Part shown: positions 46,216-55,335 of the stretch, in pieces
How positions within the stretch are numbered: the stretch's first letter is position 1
Layout of the letters: every line of letters starts with the position of its first letter
Assembly (NCBI GenBank): GCA_004294445.1
Contig: REAZ01000011.1
Location: 58,484 to 122,483, forward strand
Source of the DNA: Cytophagales bacterium
GTDB lineage: Bacteria > Bacteroidota > Bacteroidia > Cytophagales > Thermoflexibacteraceae
Reading direction: 5' to 3'
DNA length: 64,000 bases
Position numbers and translations under genes: made by a program
Notes under the pieces: model-generated
Seen by the model: only the letters and a program-made list of their open reading frames with translations
Told to the model about the DNA's origin: nothing
The model's database searches: none

Positions 46216-46260
46216 TGTCTGGAAACGACTAAGAACTTTCGTTTTCAGACATTTTTTTTT
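46216..46260 (+). terminator. Intrinsic terminator after the RsmH-like gene
   Basis: TGTCTGGAAACGA (46216-46228) pairs with TCGTTTTCAGACA (46239-46251) with one G-U and is followed by a run of T. Confidence 0.85.
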
Positions 46261-46337
46261 AACAGCTATGTTTTAGATTGAAAAAAGCGAATAACAGTTG
46301 CAAACTTCGAAAATTACCTGCAACTGTTATCCATTTT

Positions 46338-47108
46338 TTAGACTGTGTAACCGCCATCTACGGTATAAACCGCACCCGTAACATAGGCAGACGCTTCTGA
46401 AGCTAAGAACAAAGCTACACCCGCCAAATCATCGGGCTGTCCTATGCGCGAGATAGGCAAGTGCTTGACCGATTTCTGCAACATCTCTTCGTTTTTCCAT
46501 AATGCCTCACTAAATTTGGTTTGGATTAGCCCTGGGCAAACTACATTTGCTCTGATGTTTTCCCTGCCCCACTCCTTTGCCAATACTTTGGTGAGCATCA
46601 CCAAAGATGCCTTGCTTACGCTATAAATGCCGAGCAAAGGCTCTGGGGAAAGCCCGCCTATACTACTAATATTAATGATAGAACCGCCGCCTCTTGATTT
46701 CATGCTTGGGTAACATAGTTTGGCAAGTTCGAAAGGTGCTTTTACGTTCACCTGCATAATTTTGTCAAAGGCACTTTCGTCAGTGTTTACCACAGGACCA
46801 AAAACAGGGTTAGTAGCTGCATTATTGATGATGATGTCGATGCCTCCATAGATTTCGATGGTTTTTTCTACCAAGTTTTTTAACTGGCTCATTTCCCCAA
46901 CGTGGCAAGCAACTCCTGTGGCTTCGTAGCCTTTTGCCCTAAAAGTGCGAGCTACTTCGTCGACTGCTTCCTGCTTGCGGCTGCTGACAATTACTTTTGC
47001 ACCCGCCTCTGCCAATACTTCAGCCATAGATTCCCCTATGCCTTTGCTTGCTCCTGTAACAATAGCTACTTTGCCTTTGAGGTCAAATTTATCTTTTAAA
47101 TTACTCAT
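46338..47108 (-). CDS. Short-chain dehydrogenase/reductase
   Basis: A 256-residue classical SDR. The cofactor motif TGASKGIG is near residue 19, NNAAT near 90, the catalytic Ser in INISSIGG near 146 and Tyr-x-x-x-Lys in YSVSKASL near 162-166. The C-terminus (VTGAVYTVDGGYTV) is complete. Similar proteins are annotated as glucose 1-dehydrogenase or 3-oxoacyl-ACP reductase; the substrate here is not known. It stands alone. Confidence 0.9.
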   Translation of the reverse strand: MSNLKDKFDLKGKVAIVTGASKGIGESMAEVLAEAGAKVIVSSRKQEAVDEVARTFRAKGYEATGVACHVGEMSQLKNLVEKTIEIYGGIDIIINNAATNPVFGPVVNTDESAFDKIMQVNVKAPFELAKLCYPSMKSRGGGSIINISSIGGLSPEPLLGIYSVSKASLVMLTKVLAKEWGRENIRANVVCPGLIQTKFSEALWKNEEMLQKSVKHLPISRIGQPDDLAGVALFLASEASAYVTGAVYTVDGGYTV

Positions 47109-47267
47109 TATTAGATTGTTATATTAGTTTGTTTCTTGATACTATTCTTTGATTACCAAAGTAAAATATAATCGCAAATAATCCTACAGAAAATATATTT
47201 TTCTTTGCCAAGGGTTATTTTTTTGTGTATTTCAGCTCAAGAATTAGGATTACTGAAAAACTTAAAA

Positions 47268-48575
47268 CTACAATCCCCCAACTGCTTTTTTGTATCGTAC
47301 ATTGGCTACCAAAAAATTATAAACACTTGAAAGATAGTTGTTTTGTGCGTTTTGAAGAGAAAATTCTGCGTTTTTGAGGTCAGAAAGTGTAAGCGTACCT
47401 TTCTCATAACGAAGTTGGTTCGTTGCCAAAATTTGCTGGGCTAAGTTCACGTTTTTTTGAGTTTCGCCAATGTCCAAGCGCGCCTGTGCCATCTGTTTGA
47501 AGGCATTTTTTGCTTCATAGTCAAAATCTGCTTTGAGTTTTTCCACATTATTGCGGTTAATCTGCTGACGCACAACATAGTCTTTGGCAGAAAGCCTTGC
47601 CTGACCTCCGTCAAAAAGTGGGACATTGAGCCGCAAACCTACATAGTTAAAAGGAAACCAAGTGCCTGATTTGAAAGGATTGAACTCATTGGAAAGTTGT
47701 AAGGCGGAATAATTGCCATAAGCGGAAAGCGTAGGTAAATTTTTGATTCTCTGCTTTTTAGCATTGAGTTCGTTCAAACGAAAACTAATTTCTTCAGCTT
47801 TAATTTCTGTTCTTTGCTCTATAGAAGCAGCTATTTGATTATCCATCGATTTGAGGATATTTGCCAATTTATCCGCTACAGTGATATTGTTTGTGGAGTT
47901 TATCTGATACTTGAGTGCGTCCAAACTCAGTTCTAAGTCTTGTTTTGCCTTTTGCAAGGAAATTTGGGCATTGCTAAGGTCTAAACTAAACTTATCAAAA
48001 TCATCTTGGAGGAGTGTCCCGCTTTTGAATTTGGTTTCCGCATCAGCAAAATTTGCTTGGTTTCTCTCTACTTGTTTTTCTGCAAAAGTGATTCTCTCTT
48101 GGTTAAAAACTACCAAATAGTACGCCTCTGTAATGGTTTGTTTGATATTTACTTTTTGCTGTTCGAGCGTATTTTGCTGATTTTCAGTTTGTAAATTATT
48201 AATTTTCCTATCTGTATTTTGGCTGGCATCAAATATTTTTTGGTCTAACTGTACGCCAAGCGTGTTGTTAAAAGGAAGTCCAAACTTTGCCTGTGTCGTC
48301 CCACCTGGGTTAGTACCTGTGATGTCAAAAGGTAAAATAGTTGTTTGCAGTTGCGTATTCCAACGCATATCCAAGCTACCACTCAACTGCGGCAGCCATT
48401 TTGCCCTCACTTTTTGGTTTTCACTTTCTGCAATTTGTACTTGTAAGTTTTGATTTTTGATTTCTATGCGATTTTCCAAACCCATTTTGAGTGCCTCTTC
48501 AAGGGTGATTTTTTGGGCAAGAGAAACCGAAACAATCCCCAAAAAGGGAATGATGAGTGTAAATATTTTTTTCAT
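47268..48575 (-). CDS. TolC-family outer-membrane efflux protein
   Basis: A 435-residue outer-membrane channel protein. After a signal peptide (1-20) there are two TolC repeats, each with long coiled helices (about 25-225 and 240-430) and Asn/Gln/Ala-rich heptads. It is the last gene of an operon with a permease, an adaptor and an ATPase, and would provide the outer-membrane exit. The ATG at 48575 is preferred; 48587 is possible. Confidence 0.93.
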   Translation of the reverse strand: MKKIFTLIIPFLGIVSVSLAQKITLEEALKMGLENRIEIKNQNLQVQIAESENQKVRAKWLPQLSGSLDMRWNTQLQTTILPFDITGTNPGGTTQAKFGLPFNNTLGVQLDQKIFDASQNTDRKINNLQTENQQNTLEQQKVNIKQTITEAYYLVVFNQERITFAEKQVERNQANFADAETKFKSGTLLQDDFDKFSLDLSNAQISLQKAKQDLELSLDALKYQINSTNNITVADKLANILKSMDNQIAASIEQRTEIKAEEISFRLNELNAKKQRIKNLPTLSAYGNYSALQLSNEFNPFKSGTWFPFNYVGLRLNVPLFDGGQARLSAKDYVVRQQINRNNVEKLKADFDYEAKNAFKQMAQARLDIGETQKNVNLAQQILATNQLRYEKGTLTLSDLKNAEFSLQNAQNNYLSSVYNFLVANVRYKKAVGGL

Positions 48576-48595
48576 TTGGTTTAACATTTTGATTT

Positions 48596-49714
48596 TTAGC
48601 TTCTAAAGACCGCCGCAGGCTCAAGTTTGGTGATTTTTCTCATGCCAAACAGACTTCCCATGATAGCAATAAAAAGTGTTACCGCCACCAAAGACCATAT
48701 AATTTCTGGAATTAATTGCAAGTCAAGTCCACCTTTGGTTGCATTGACAAAGCCATTTAGCAGAGCGTAGGCAATAGAAAAACCGCCAATAGAGTAAATT
48801 GTTGCTTGGGAAAGAATTAATCTCCGAATTACGTTGTTTGTACCTCCTATTGCTTTGAGTGTGCCGTAGTCTTTGATTCTGTCGCTTACGGCAGAGTACA
48901 TCGTCAGCCCCACAATCGCAAAGCCTGTAATCACCGCAAAAACAACCAATAAGCCAAAAGAAGCAACAATTCCGCTATTCCCTGCAAAGTATTTGAGAGA
49001 AGATGAGCGAAAGTCTTTGCCCGTAATTGCTTTGATATTAGGAATTGATTTATTGATAGCCCTGATGACAGCTTGCGGGTCGTATTTGCTATCCCATTCT
49101 ACCAGAAAAGCATTTGCTTGGGTCGTAGGGATATTGCAAAGCCACCTTGCCCTCTCCAGCGTAGTGAAGCCATAGGAAATGCCCAAGCCCTCCGTTTTGG
49201 CTGTCAGCCCTACTAATTTGATTTGCTTGCCGTTGTACTCGAATTTGTCGCCAACTTTTATTTTTTTGCCAATTTCTTGGTTCATTTTATCCAAAAAAAC
49301 AGCATTATCCGAAAGCAAATCCATAGACTTGCCTTCCGCTACTCGCCAAGGACCTCCTGCAAAAGAAGGTGCTTGAGTACCTATCATCGTGATAGCCGTT
49401 TTTGTTCCATCGGGCATTTTGAGGTTTCCGCCTGCAAAAATGAGTGGGTGAACCGCTTTCACGCCCTCAATGGAAATAAGCCCACGCCCAATCCGCATAT
49501 CAATCGTAGGTAAGTCAATGACTTGCTTGCTTTTATCGCTGACTACCCAAATATAATTTTCGTTAAAGGTCGCCAAAGAAACCGTACTGCCCAAGAGTGC
49601 CAAGCAAATCATTACTTGCTGCCCGACTAAAAAAATGGACAATATCATGCCGAAGAAAATGCCAAACATCTTCGCTTTGTCGTACCACATGAATTTGAAT
49701 GCTTCTATTAACAT
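48596..49714 (-). CDS. DevC-like FtsX permease of an efflux operon
   Basis: A 372-residue permease with an N-terminal helix (about 18-40), a periplasmic domain (about 45-235) and three C-terminal FtsX helices (about 250-365). The coupling segment SDRIKDYGTLKAIGGTNN near 280 matches the DevC family, which works with DevA (ATPase) and DevB (adaptor). The order adaptor-permease-TolC here and the ATPase upstream give the whole tripartite machine. Confidence 0.9.
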   Translation of the reverse strand: MLIEAFKFMWYDKAKMFGIFFGMILSIFLVGQQVMICLALLGSTVSLATFNENYIWVVSDKSKQVIDLPTIDMRIGRGLISIEGVKAVHPLIFAGGNLKMPDGTKTAITMIGTQAPSFAGGPWRVAEGKSMDLLSDNAVFLDKMNQEIGKKIKVGDKFEYNGKQIKLVGLTAKTEGLGISYGFTTLERARWLCNIPTTQANAFLVEWDSKYDPQAVIRAINKSIPNIKAITGKDFRSSSLKYFAGNSGIVASFGLLVVFAVITGFAIVGLTMYSAVSDRIKDYGTLKAIGGTNNVIRRLILSQATIYSIGGFSIAYALLNGFVNATKGGLDLQLIPEIIWSLVAVTLFIAIMGSLFGMRKITKLEPAAVFRS

Positions 49715-49785
49715 TTTATTAATGACTAATGATAAATTACAAATGACTAATTTCTAATACTTTAAAACAAATATTTGTATTTTCA

Positions 49786-49808
49786 AACCGTTTTAAACAA
49801 TATCAAAC
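49786..49808. repeat. AAAC repeats upstream of the DevC-like permease
   Basis: AAC at 49786, 49796 and 49806 with a 10-bp period, the same decamer type as before the five tandem permeases. Here the AAAC strand is opposite to the gene, so it reads as GTTT repeats upstream of the permease start. Confidence 0.55.
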
Positions 49809-50776
49809 TATTTAAGAAATATCATACAATCTACCCGACTCCCTATCAAAGGCATTTTGCCCGACTCTAATTTGATATGCACCTCACGTACTCGGCGGTC
49901 TTCCTGCTCGGTAGATTGGTCTTTGAACAGAGATTTAGTTTTCAGATAATCAGCTGCATAGCTTACTTTTCCCTCTGCTACTGTTTCTCCTGTGGTTTGG
50001 GAAATAATTGTTGCTTTCTGCCCAATTTGAATTTTCTCTGCAAAAAGCTCATCTACTTCGGTTTTGGCAATCAGGCTGCCTTCGGGTGCAAACTCGGCAA
50101 TTTGAGTCGCATTGCTTACGTATTCGCCCGTTTTGACCAAAATATTTAAGATTTTTCCCGCAAGTGGTGCTACTACTTTTTTCTGATTAACTACAGTTTT
50201 GAAATAGGAAATATCTGCTTGTAACTCATTAATTTTTGCATTCGATTGGTTCAGATTTGCCTCTGCCGCCTCTACCTCTTTTGCCAATTTGTCCATGTTT
50301 GCCTTGCTATTATCCAAACTTTCTTTGGTAAGTGCTTTTCCTTCAAAGAGTTGTAAGTTGCGTTTGTAGGTATCTTGCACATTTTTTAGATTTACTTTCA
50401 GAGCCTCAATGTTTGCCTTACTTGCCTGAATAGCAGCTTGTTGTGTTCCAATTTTGCTTTCTGCCTGTGCTAACTGAGCGTTTTCGATAGCAACTTCTAC
50501 CTCTAAAAGCCCTTGCCCTTTGCTAACTTGCTGATTGTCATCTACATTAATTGCCAAGATTTTACCACTTGTGCCTGCGGTGATATTCGTTAGTCCGTCT
50601 TCGGGTTCTATACGTGCTACACCCAAAATGCGGTCGTTCGTTGCCAATACTTTTGCCGTATCAGTACTTGCAGAGGCATTTAATACCTTCTGTTCTTCTT
50701 TTTTTTCTCCTCCGCCACAACTCATTAAAAAGAGTGCTAAAGCAAAGAAAATGAGTAAATTAAATGTATTTTTCAT
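49808..50776 (-). CDS. HlyD/DevB-family periplasmic adaptor (lipoprotein)
   Basis: A 322-residue membrane-fusion protein. The hydrophobic leader ends in a LeuPheLeuMetSer-Cys lipobox (Cys near residue 19). A biotinyl-lipoyl-like hairpin is split around a long coiled coil (about 85-195), followed by a beta-barrel domain (about 200-322). It links the inner-membrane permease to TolC. The ATG at 50776 fits the signal; a longer start at 50809 is less likely. Confidence 0.92.
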   Translation of the reverse strand: MKNTFNLLIFFALALFLMSCGGGEKKEEQKVLNASASTDTAKVLATNDRILGVARIEPEDGLTNITAGTSGKILAINVDDNQQVSKGQGLLEVEVAIENAQLAQAESKIGTQQAAIQASKANIEALKVNLKNVQDTYKRNLQLFEGKALTKESLDNSKANMDKLAKEVEAAEANLNQSNAKINELQADISYFKTVVNQKKVVAPLAGKILNILVKTGEYVSNATQIAEFAPEGSLIAKTEVDELFAEKIQIGQKATIISQTTGETVAEGKVSYAADYLKTKSLFKDQSTEQEDRRVREVHIKLESGKMPLIGSRVDCMIFLK

Positions 50777-50848
50777 TGTTTTTTTGTTTTGTCTAATCAC
50801 TGTTAGCATCTAATTGATATTCAAGAATAAACCGTTCTTTGAAAAACA

Positions 50849-50897
50849 TACCGTCTGACCGAAGGTCTGCACCGTACAGACCTTCGGTCAGACGGTA
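50849..50897. repeat. 21-bp perfect palindrome
   Basis: Arms 50849-50869 and 50877-50897 are perfectly complementary (TACCGTCTGACCGAAGGTCTG in one arm), loop CACCGTA. It is GC-rich against an AT-rich background, and lies between the ATPase and adaptor genes of one operon. It may modulate expression of the downstream genes or be a dispersed element. Confidence 0.85.
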
Positions 50898-50950
50898 CAG
50901 AAATGAATATGTATTGAAACCCAATAAGACGACTAACAGGGTTGAAAATA

Positions 50951-51649
50951 TTAATCAAAATTCACTTCTTGCAAAGCCAAAGGCGTAACAAAACCATTTT
51001 TCACCTCTACTGCTCGGTCTGCGTATTTCTGCAAACGTGGGTCGTGCGTAACTACGGCAACTGATTTGCCTTGTCGGGCAAGTGCTTTGAGTTCGTCCAT
51101 AACAATCGCAAAAGAGCCTTTGTCCAAAGAAGCCGTTGGCTCATCACAAAGGACTATTTTAGGGTTTGTAACCAACGCCCTTGCAATGGCTATTCGTTGC
51201 TGCTGCCCGCCTGAAAGCTGTTTGGGGAGATTTTTCCGCCTGTCGCTCATGCCTACGGTTTGGAGTGCCGTTGCTACTCTTTTCTTGATTTCGCTGCTGC
51301 TTACCCCTTGCAGTTTGAGTGGCATTGCCACATTTTCCTCTGCTGTAAGCGGTGCAAGTAGGTTAAACTGCTGAAAAACAAAGCCAATGGTATCTAAGCG
51401 TAACTTAGCCAACTGGTTTGATTTCAGTGCGTTTACGTGCTGCCCTGCTACATACAAATCTCCCTGCGAAGGATAAATCACGCAGCCCAAAAGGGAAAGC
51501 AAGGTCGTTTTTCCTGAGCCAGAGGGACCAATGATGAGCAAAAGTTCCCCTTCGTTTAGCTGCAAAGTAGTAGGCTGCAAGGCAACTATAGTTTGGTCGC
51601 CTGTTTGATACTCTTTACCTGCATTTTTTAGTTCTGCAATGACTGACAC
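50951..51649 (-). CDS. ABC transporter ATPase, LolD/DevA type
   Basis: A 232-residue stand-alone ATPase. Walker A is at residues 41-48 (GPSGSGKT), the Q-loop in FVFQQFN near 90, the signature LSGGQQQR near 145, Walker B IVLCDEPTAS near 165, and the switch His in VTHD near 200. It is the first gene of the efflux operon, powering the DevC-like permease; it may also serve the orphan FtsX permeases. The start codon is GTG at 51649; no ATG fits. Confidence 0.93.
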   Translation of the reverse strand: MSVIAELKNAGKEYQTGDQTIVALQPTTLQLNEGELLLIIGPSGSGKTTLLSLLGCVIYPSQGDLYVAGQHVNALKSNQLAKLRLDTIGFVFQQFNLLAPLTAEENVAMPLKLQGVSSSEIKKRVATALQTVGMSDRRKNLPKQLSGGQQQRIAIARALVTNPKIVLCDEPTASLDKGSFAIVMDELKALARQGKSVAVVTHDPRLQKYADRAVEVKNGFVTPLALQEVNFD

Positions 51650-51695
51650 TTTATTTTTTAGTATGATTTCGTTATATTAATTTCCATTGACAGGG

Positions 51696-51776
51696 CAAAT
51701 ATAATATGTTTTCAAAATAAAAAACAAATAAAAACAGAAAAATATTTTGAAAACATTATTTTATAATTTATTTTTG
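51696..51776. promoter_or_regulatory. Divergent promoters with a 14-bp inverted-repeat operator
   Basis: ATGTTTTCAAAATA (51706-51719) and TATTTTGAAAACAT (51743-51756) form a perfect 14-bp inverted repeat. Leftward promoter: TTTG (51728-51725), 21 bp, TATATTTG (51703-51696); the left half lies between its boxes. Rightward promoter: TTTG (51746-51749), 19 bp, TATTTTTG (51769-51776); the right half overlaps its -33 box. A MarR-type dimer bound at each half would block both the efflux operon and its own gene. Confidence 0.7.
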
Positions 51777-51840
51777 TACAGATATAATATGAAAACAAAA
51801 CAAATTGAATATTGTTTATTTTTTACAATAATAGAAGTGT

Positions 51841-52482
51841 ATGAAAAACAGATTGATAGAATTGGTGAATATTTGGGGAGAATATGAGGAGAAAAATCCT
51901 AATCTGACAATTGAAGAGTTTTGTGTGAGTTATTTGGCAGAAAACGCCCCTCAAACTATTCATGAGTCAGATGATAAAAATATTCCTATCAATGGACAGT
52001 TGGCGGCTTTGGTAGGGAAGTTGAATAAATATGCAAGTTTGTACTGTAAAAAAGCGTTGGCGTATGTGGGCTTAGATAATATCGAAGATTGGATTTACCT
52101 CATTAGCCTGCACGAAATGGGGACACCGAAAAAGAGTGAATTGATTTATGAAATGCTTTCAGAGTTTCCTTCAGGTATTGATGTTATCAAGCGTTTGGTA
52201 AAGGCGGCACTTGTAGAGGAATTTCCTGATGAGCAAGACAAACGTTCTAAAAGATTGAAAATCACGCAAAAAGGCATTGCAGTCTTGTATGAAAGTTTTC
52301 CTTACATGAATAAAGTAGGGAGTATGGCTTTTGATACGATGACAGAAGGAGAAAAAACAATGGTGCTTAATGTCCTAAAACGCTTGGATAATTTCCATGC
52401 AGGGCATTATAAAAATATCCGCAATGCTGCTTTTGAGGAGGCATTTGCTACACTTGCAAAGTATCATGCACCACAAACATGA
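51841..52482 (+). CDS. MarR-like regulator divergent from the efflux operon
   Basis: A 213-residue winged-helix protein. Residues about 55-195 form a MarR-type domain, with a helix pair near 90-125 and the wing EFPDEQDKRSKRLKITQKGI near 140-160. The first 50 residues are an extra N-terminal segment. It is divergent from the ATPase gene and a palindromic operator lies between, so it very probably represses the efflux operon until an inducer binds. Confidence 0.85.
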   Translation: MKNRLIELVNIWGEYEEKNPNLTIEEFCVSYLAENAPQTIHESDDKNIPINGQLAALVGKLNKYASLYCKKALAYVGLDNIEDWIYLISLHEMGTPKKSELIYEMLSEFPSGIDVIKRLVKAALVEEFPDEQDKRSKRLKITQKGIAVLYESFPYMNKVGSMAFDTMTEGEKTMVLNVLKRLDNFHAGHYKNIRNAAFEEAFATLAKYHAPQT

Positions 52483-52503
52483 TACTTTGCTGATAGCCAA
52501 GAA

Positions 52504-53130
52504 CTAAGCGGGATAGCTCACGCCCAATTTGTCCAATACTTCTTGGGGAACACCAGTCCATACATTAGCAACGTTGCCTTTGAAACCGATGTCTTTGATG
52601 CCCATTTTGCTTGACCAAAAACCTGCTCCCACTAAACCTCTAAAATGTGTAAAAAAGGCAACTCCTTGACTCATTTCGGGTTTTGCTGATTCGGGATAGG
52701 CTATTTCATCAAGTATTTCAAATTGCTGTTTTTCAGCACATTCTATAAATTTTTTCTGAAATCTTTTACTGCACTGCACGTCTAACCATTTTAGCCCACC
52801 TCGCATCGGGATTTGCTGGTTTGGCTGGTCTATCATCATAAACTCTATAAATTCGGGGACACCTGCCTCAGATGCACTGCCAGAGATTTCATCTTTGGGA
52901 ATAACAATATCGGACAATAGTTTGACTGTCTGACGCTCATGGTCTGTGAAAAACTTTTGCTGCATAAGTTTCTGGTCGCGCTCGTTCAGCCCTGTATTTT
53001 GGGCTTCGTGCTTATGCTCGGCGTGTGCATTATGCTCTACTTTTTTGTCCTCACATCCTGCCAATATGCCTGCCCCTAAGCCACTAATGGCTAATGCTTT
53101 CAAGGAATCTCGTCTTGATATTTTTGTCAT
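52504..53130 (-). CDS. Gluconate 2-dehydrogenase subunit 3-like protein (Tat lipoprotein)
   Basis: A 208-residue protein with a twin-arginine signal (SRRDSLKAL at residues 5-13) ending in a Leu-Ala-Gly-Cys lipobox near 25. A His-rich linker (near 33-43) is followed by the subunit 3 domain (about 55-205: TVKLLSDIVIPKDE, GVPEFIEFMM). Family knowledge: subunit 3 accompanies a flavoprotein large subunit and cytochrome c; neither is in the window. It is 47 bp after the UDP-glucuronate decarboxylase gene. Confidence 0.85.
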   Translation of the reverse strand: MTKISRRDSLKALAISGLGAGILAGCEDKKVEHNAHAEHKHEAQNTGLNERDQKLMQQKFFTDHERQTVKLLSDIVIPKDEISGSASEAGVPEFIEFMMIDQPNQQIPMRGGLKWLDVQCSKRFQKKFIECAEKQQFEILDEIAYPESAKPEMSQGVAFFTHFRGLVGAGFWSSKMGIKDIGFKGNVANVWTGVPQEVLDKLGVSYPA

Positions 53131-53177
53131 TTTCTTCAGTTTGGATAAAAGCTGTTAAAAATATATCTATTTTGTGG

Positions 53178-54134
53178 TTAGTTCGTTGCTTGTTTTTCCT
53201 TTTCAATTTTTGCCTTGAAATAGTCGTAGGTCAGTTTTAAGCCCATGCTTCTATCTATTTTCGGAGTCCAGCCCAAGATTGCTTTTGCTTTTGTGATGTC
53301 GGGGCATCGCTGCTTAGGGTCGTCTTGGGGAAGTGGGTGGTAGATGACCTTTTGTTTTGTGCCAGTAAGTTTTATAATTTCTTCTGCAAATTCGCTAATT
53401 GTAATCTCGCTCGGATTTCCAATATTCATAGGCAAGTGATAATCGGAGAGTAAAAGTCTATAAATACCTTCTACCAAATCATCTACATAGCAAAAAGAGC
53501 GTGTCTGGCTACCATCTCCGAAAATAGTCAAATCTTCACCACGCAAAGCCTGCCCCATGAAAGCGGGAAGCACTCTGCCGTCATCAAGCCTCATTTTAGG
53601 TCCGTAGGTATTAAAAATACGAACAATGCGAGTTTCTAAGCCATGAAAATTATGATAAGCCATAGTGATAGCTTCTTGGAAACGCTTTGCCTCGTCATAA
53701 ACACCTCTGGGACCTACTGAGTTTACGTTGCCCCAATACTCCTCTGATTGCGGGTGTACGGTAGGGTCGCCGTAGATTTCCGAAGTAGAAGCAATGAGCA
53801 TACGTGCCTTCTTTTCTTTGGCAAGTCCTAAAAGATTGTGCGTACCAAGCGAGCCAACTTTGAGAGTCTGAATAGGCATTTTCAAGTAGTCTATCGGGCT
53901 GGCAGGAGAGGCAAAATGCAAGATATAATCCAATTTGCCTGCCACATGAACAAATTTGCTTACGTCATGGTAGTAGAACTCAAACTCTTTTTTGGGAAAA
54001 AGATGCTCAATATTCTCAATATTTCCAGTTAGCAAGTTGTCCATGCCTACTACGGCATAGCCATTATTAATGAATTTATCGCAGAGATGAGAGCCGAGAA
54101 AACCCGCCGCACCAGTGATTAATACTCTTTTCAT
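53178..54134 (-). CDS. UDP-glucuronic acid decarboxylase (UDP-xylose synthase)
   Basis: A 318-residue extended SDR that converts UDP-glucuronate to UDP-xylose using bound NAD. The GxxGxxG motif GAAGFLGSH is near residue 8, catalytic Thr/Ser-Glu in STSEIYGD near 117, and Tyr-x-x-x-Lys in YDEAK near 145-149. The segment [11 protein letters not shown] near 73-83 and the RTYGPx[17 protein letters not shown] region match UXS enzymes. It supplies a precursor for surface polysaccharide. Confidence 0.92.
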   Translation of the reverse strand: MKRVLITGAAGFLGSHLCDKFINNGYAVVGMDNLLTGNIENIEHLFPKKEFEFYYHDVSKFVHVAGKLDYILHFASPASPIDYLKMPIQTLKVGSLGTHNLLGLAKEKKARMLIASTSEIYGDPTVHPQSEEYWGNVNSVGPRGVYDEAKRFQEAITMAYHNFHGLETRIVRIFNTYGPKMRLDDGRVLPAFMGQALRGEDLTIFGDGSQTRSFCYVDDLVEGIYRLLLSDYHLPMNIGNPSEITISEFAEEIIKLTGTKQKVIYHPLPQDDPKQRCPDITKAKAILGWTPKIDRSMGLKLTYDYFKAKIEKEKQATN

Positions 54135-54300
54135 GAGGTATAATATTTTATAATATCTTCCAAGATAGTAGGAAATAAACGAAACACAAAATTAAATACA
54201 AATTTCTAATAAAGTGCAAATTAATAAAAAAGCTATTGATGCCTAAATACTTTGAAAAAAACTTCAATATTTACGCGTTGTACTTAACCTAATTTAGTTT

Positions 54301-55314
54301 TTAGAGTTGCAATCCATATTTTTTTAGCAGCATTTGCAAAGTCTTTTCCACTTCTTGCCTGATTCGCTCATTTGCATAGCCAACCCAACCTACGGGAATT
54401 GTCGTGTGCATTTTGGCATCGAGTTCGCCGCCTAACTCATCAGTAATGATAATTCCTGCTTCCTTAGCAATAAGCATCGTACACAGGTCGTAGGGGTGTG
54501 CCGTATGCCCTATTCTTTTTCCCTGCTTTGCTAACCATCTGTAAACTAAAGGTCTGAGGTCTGCCACAAATCGGTCATGCCCTACTAATAGCTCATATAG
54601 TTGCCCCGAACTTGCTATGTATTGGTCTTCGAAAGTAGCTGCTTGCTCGTCTGCCAAATTAGGGAAAAGAATTTCTAATAGCTCGTCTTCTATCTTAGCT
54701 ACTAGGTCGCGTGCGGGTGCATAAAAGCGTGTGAGTTGGGCAAAGCCACCTTTGATAGTAGTTGCTTGGGAGGGGGCTGGGCTTTTGAGCTTTTTTTCTT
54801 GGGTGATTAGATTGGTAGCAAAGCCTCCTACTCCTCCGCCTCTGATAGCCCAAAAAGTATCGCTATAAAGTGCTTTGGCAGTTGGCAATTCGGTCATTAC
54901 CGCTACTTCTATGTCTTGGAGTGAAGTATCTTTGCCAAGGTTTGGGGCAATTCCCGCCAAGAAAAAAGCAGAACGTTTGCCATACATCAGCACTTTTGTT
55001 CCATCAATCGGGTCTATAATAACTCGCCATTTTGCTTGCCTTTCTGTCATTCCTTTTGGCAATACAATAGGTGCATTTTCATCACTAATGCCCTCTGCTA
55101 TCAGCACTATTCCGCCTACTGATGCTGCGTGTTTTTCCAGCAAAGGCATGATGATAAGTTCGGCATTACGGTCTATTTGATAAATTGTATCTTCGGGACG
55201 TAGGGCATAAACAGCAGAAAGCTGGTCAAAAGTTTGGCTTTGCAAATTGCTGTAAAGATGATTGCATAGAAAATTTCCTATTTCACAAAAAATATCTTTG
55301 AGTTTAGTGTGCAT
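54301..55314 (-). CDS. Inositol monophosphatase-family phosphatase
   Basis: A 337-residue metal-dependent phosphatase. The metal-binding DPIDGTK motif is near residue 97; an upstream acidic segment (AEGISDEN near 67-74) and a downstream Pro-Tyr-Asp-Leu near 278 give the remaining ligands, although the usual WDxAA is replaced by PYDLC. It is longer than typical IMPases. It ends an operon behind phaB and the SiaC-like gene (21-bp gap). Substrate unknown: inositol phosphate, sugar phosphate or PAP are all possible. Confidence 0.85.
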   Translation of the reverse strand: MHTKLKDIFCEIGNFLCNHLYSNLQSQTFDQLSAVYALRPEDTIYQIDRNAELIIMPLLEKHAASVGGIVLIAEGISDENAPIVLPKGMTERQAKWRVIIDPIDGTKVLMYGKRSAFFLAGIAPNLGKDTSLQDIEVAVMTELPTAKALYSDTFWAIRGGGVGGFATNLITQEKKLKSPAPSQATTIKGGFAQLTRFYAPARDLVAKIEDELLEILFPNLADEQAATFEDQYIASSGQLYELLVGHDRFVADLRPLVYRWLAKQGKRIGHTAHPYDLCTMLIAKEAGIIITDELGGELDAKMHTTIPVGWVGYANERIRQEVEKTLQMLLKKYGLQL

Positions 55315-55335
55315 GGGCTAAATTATACATGACTA

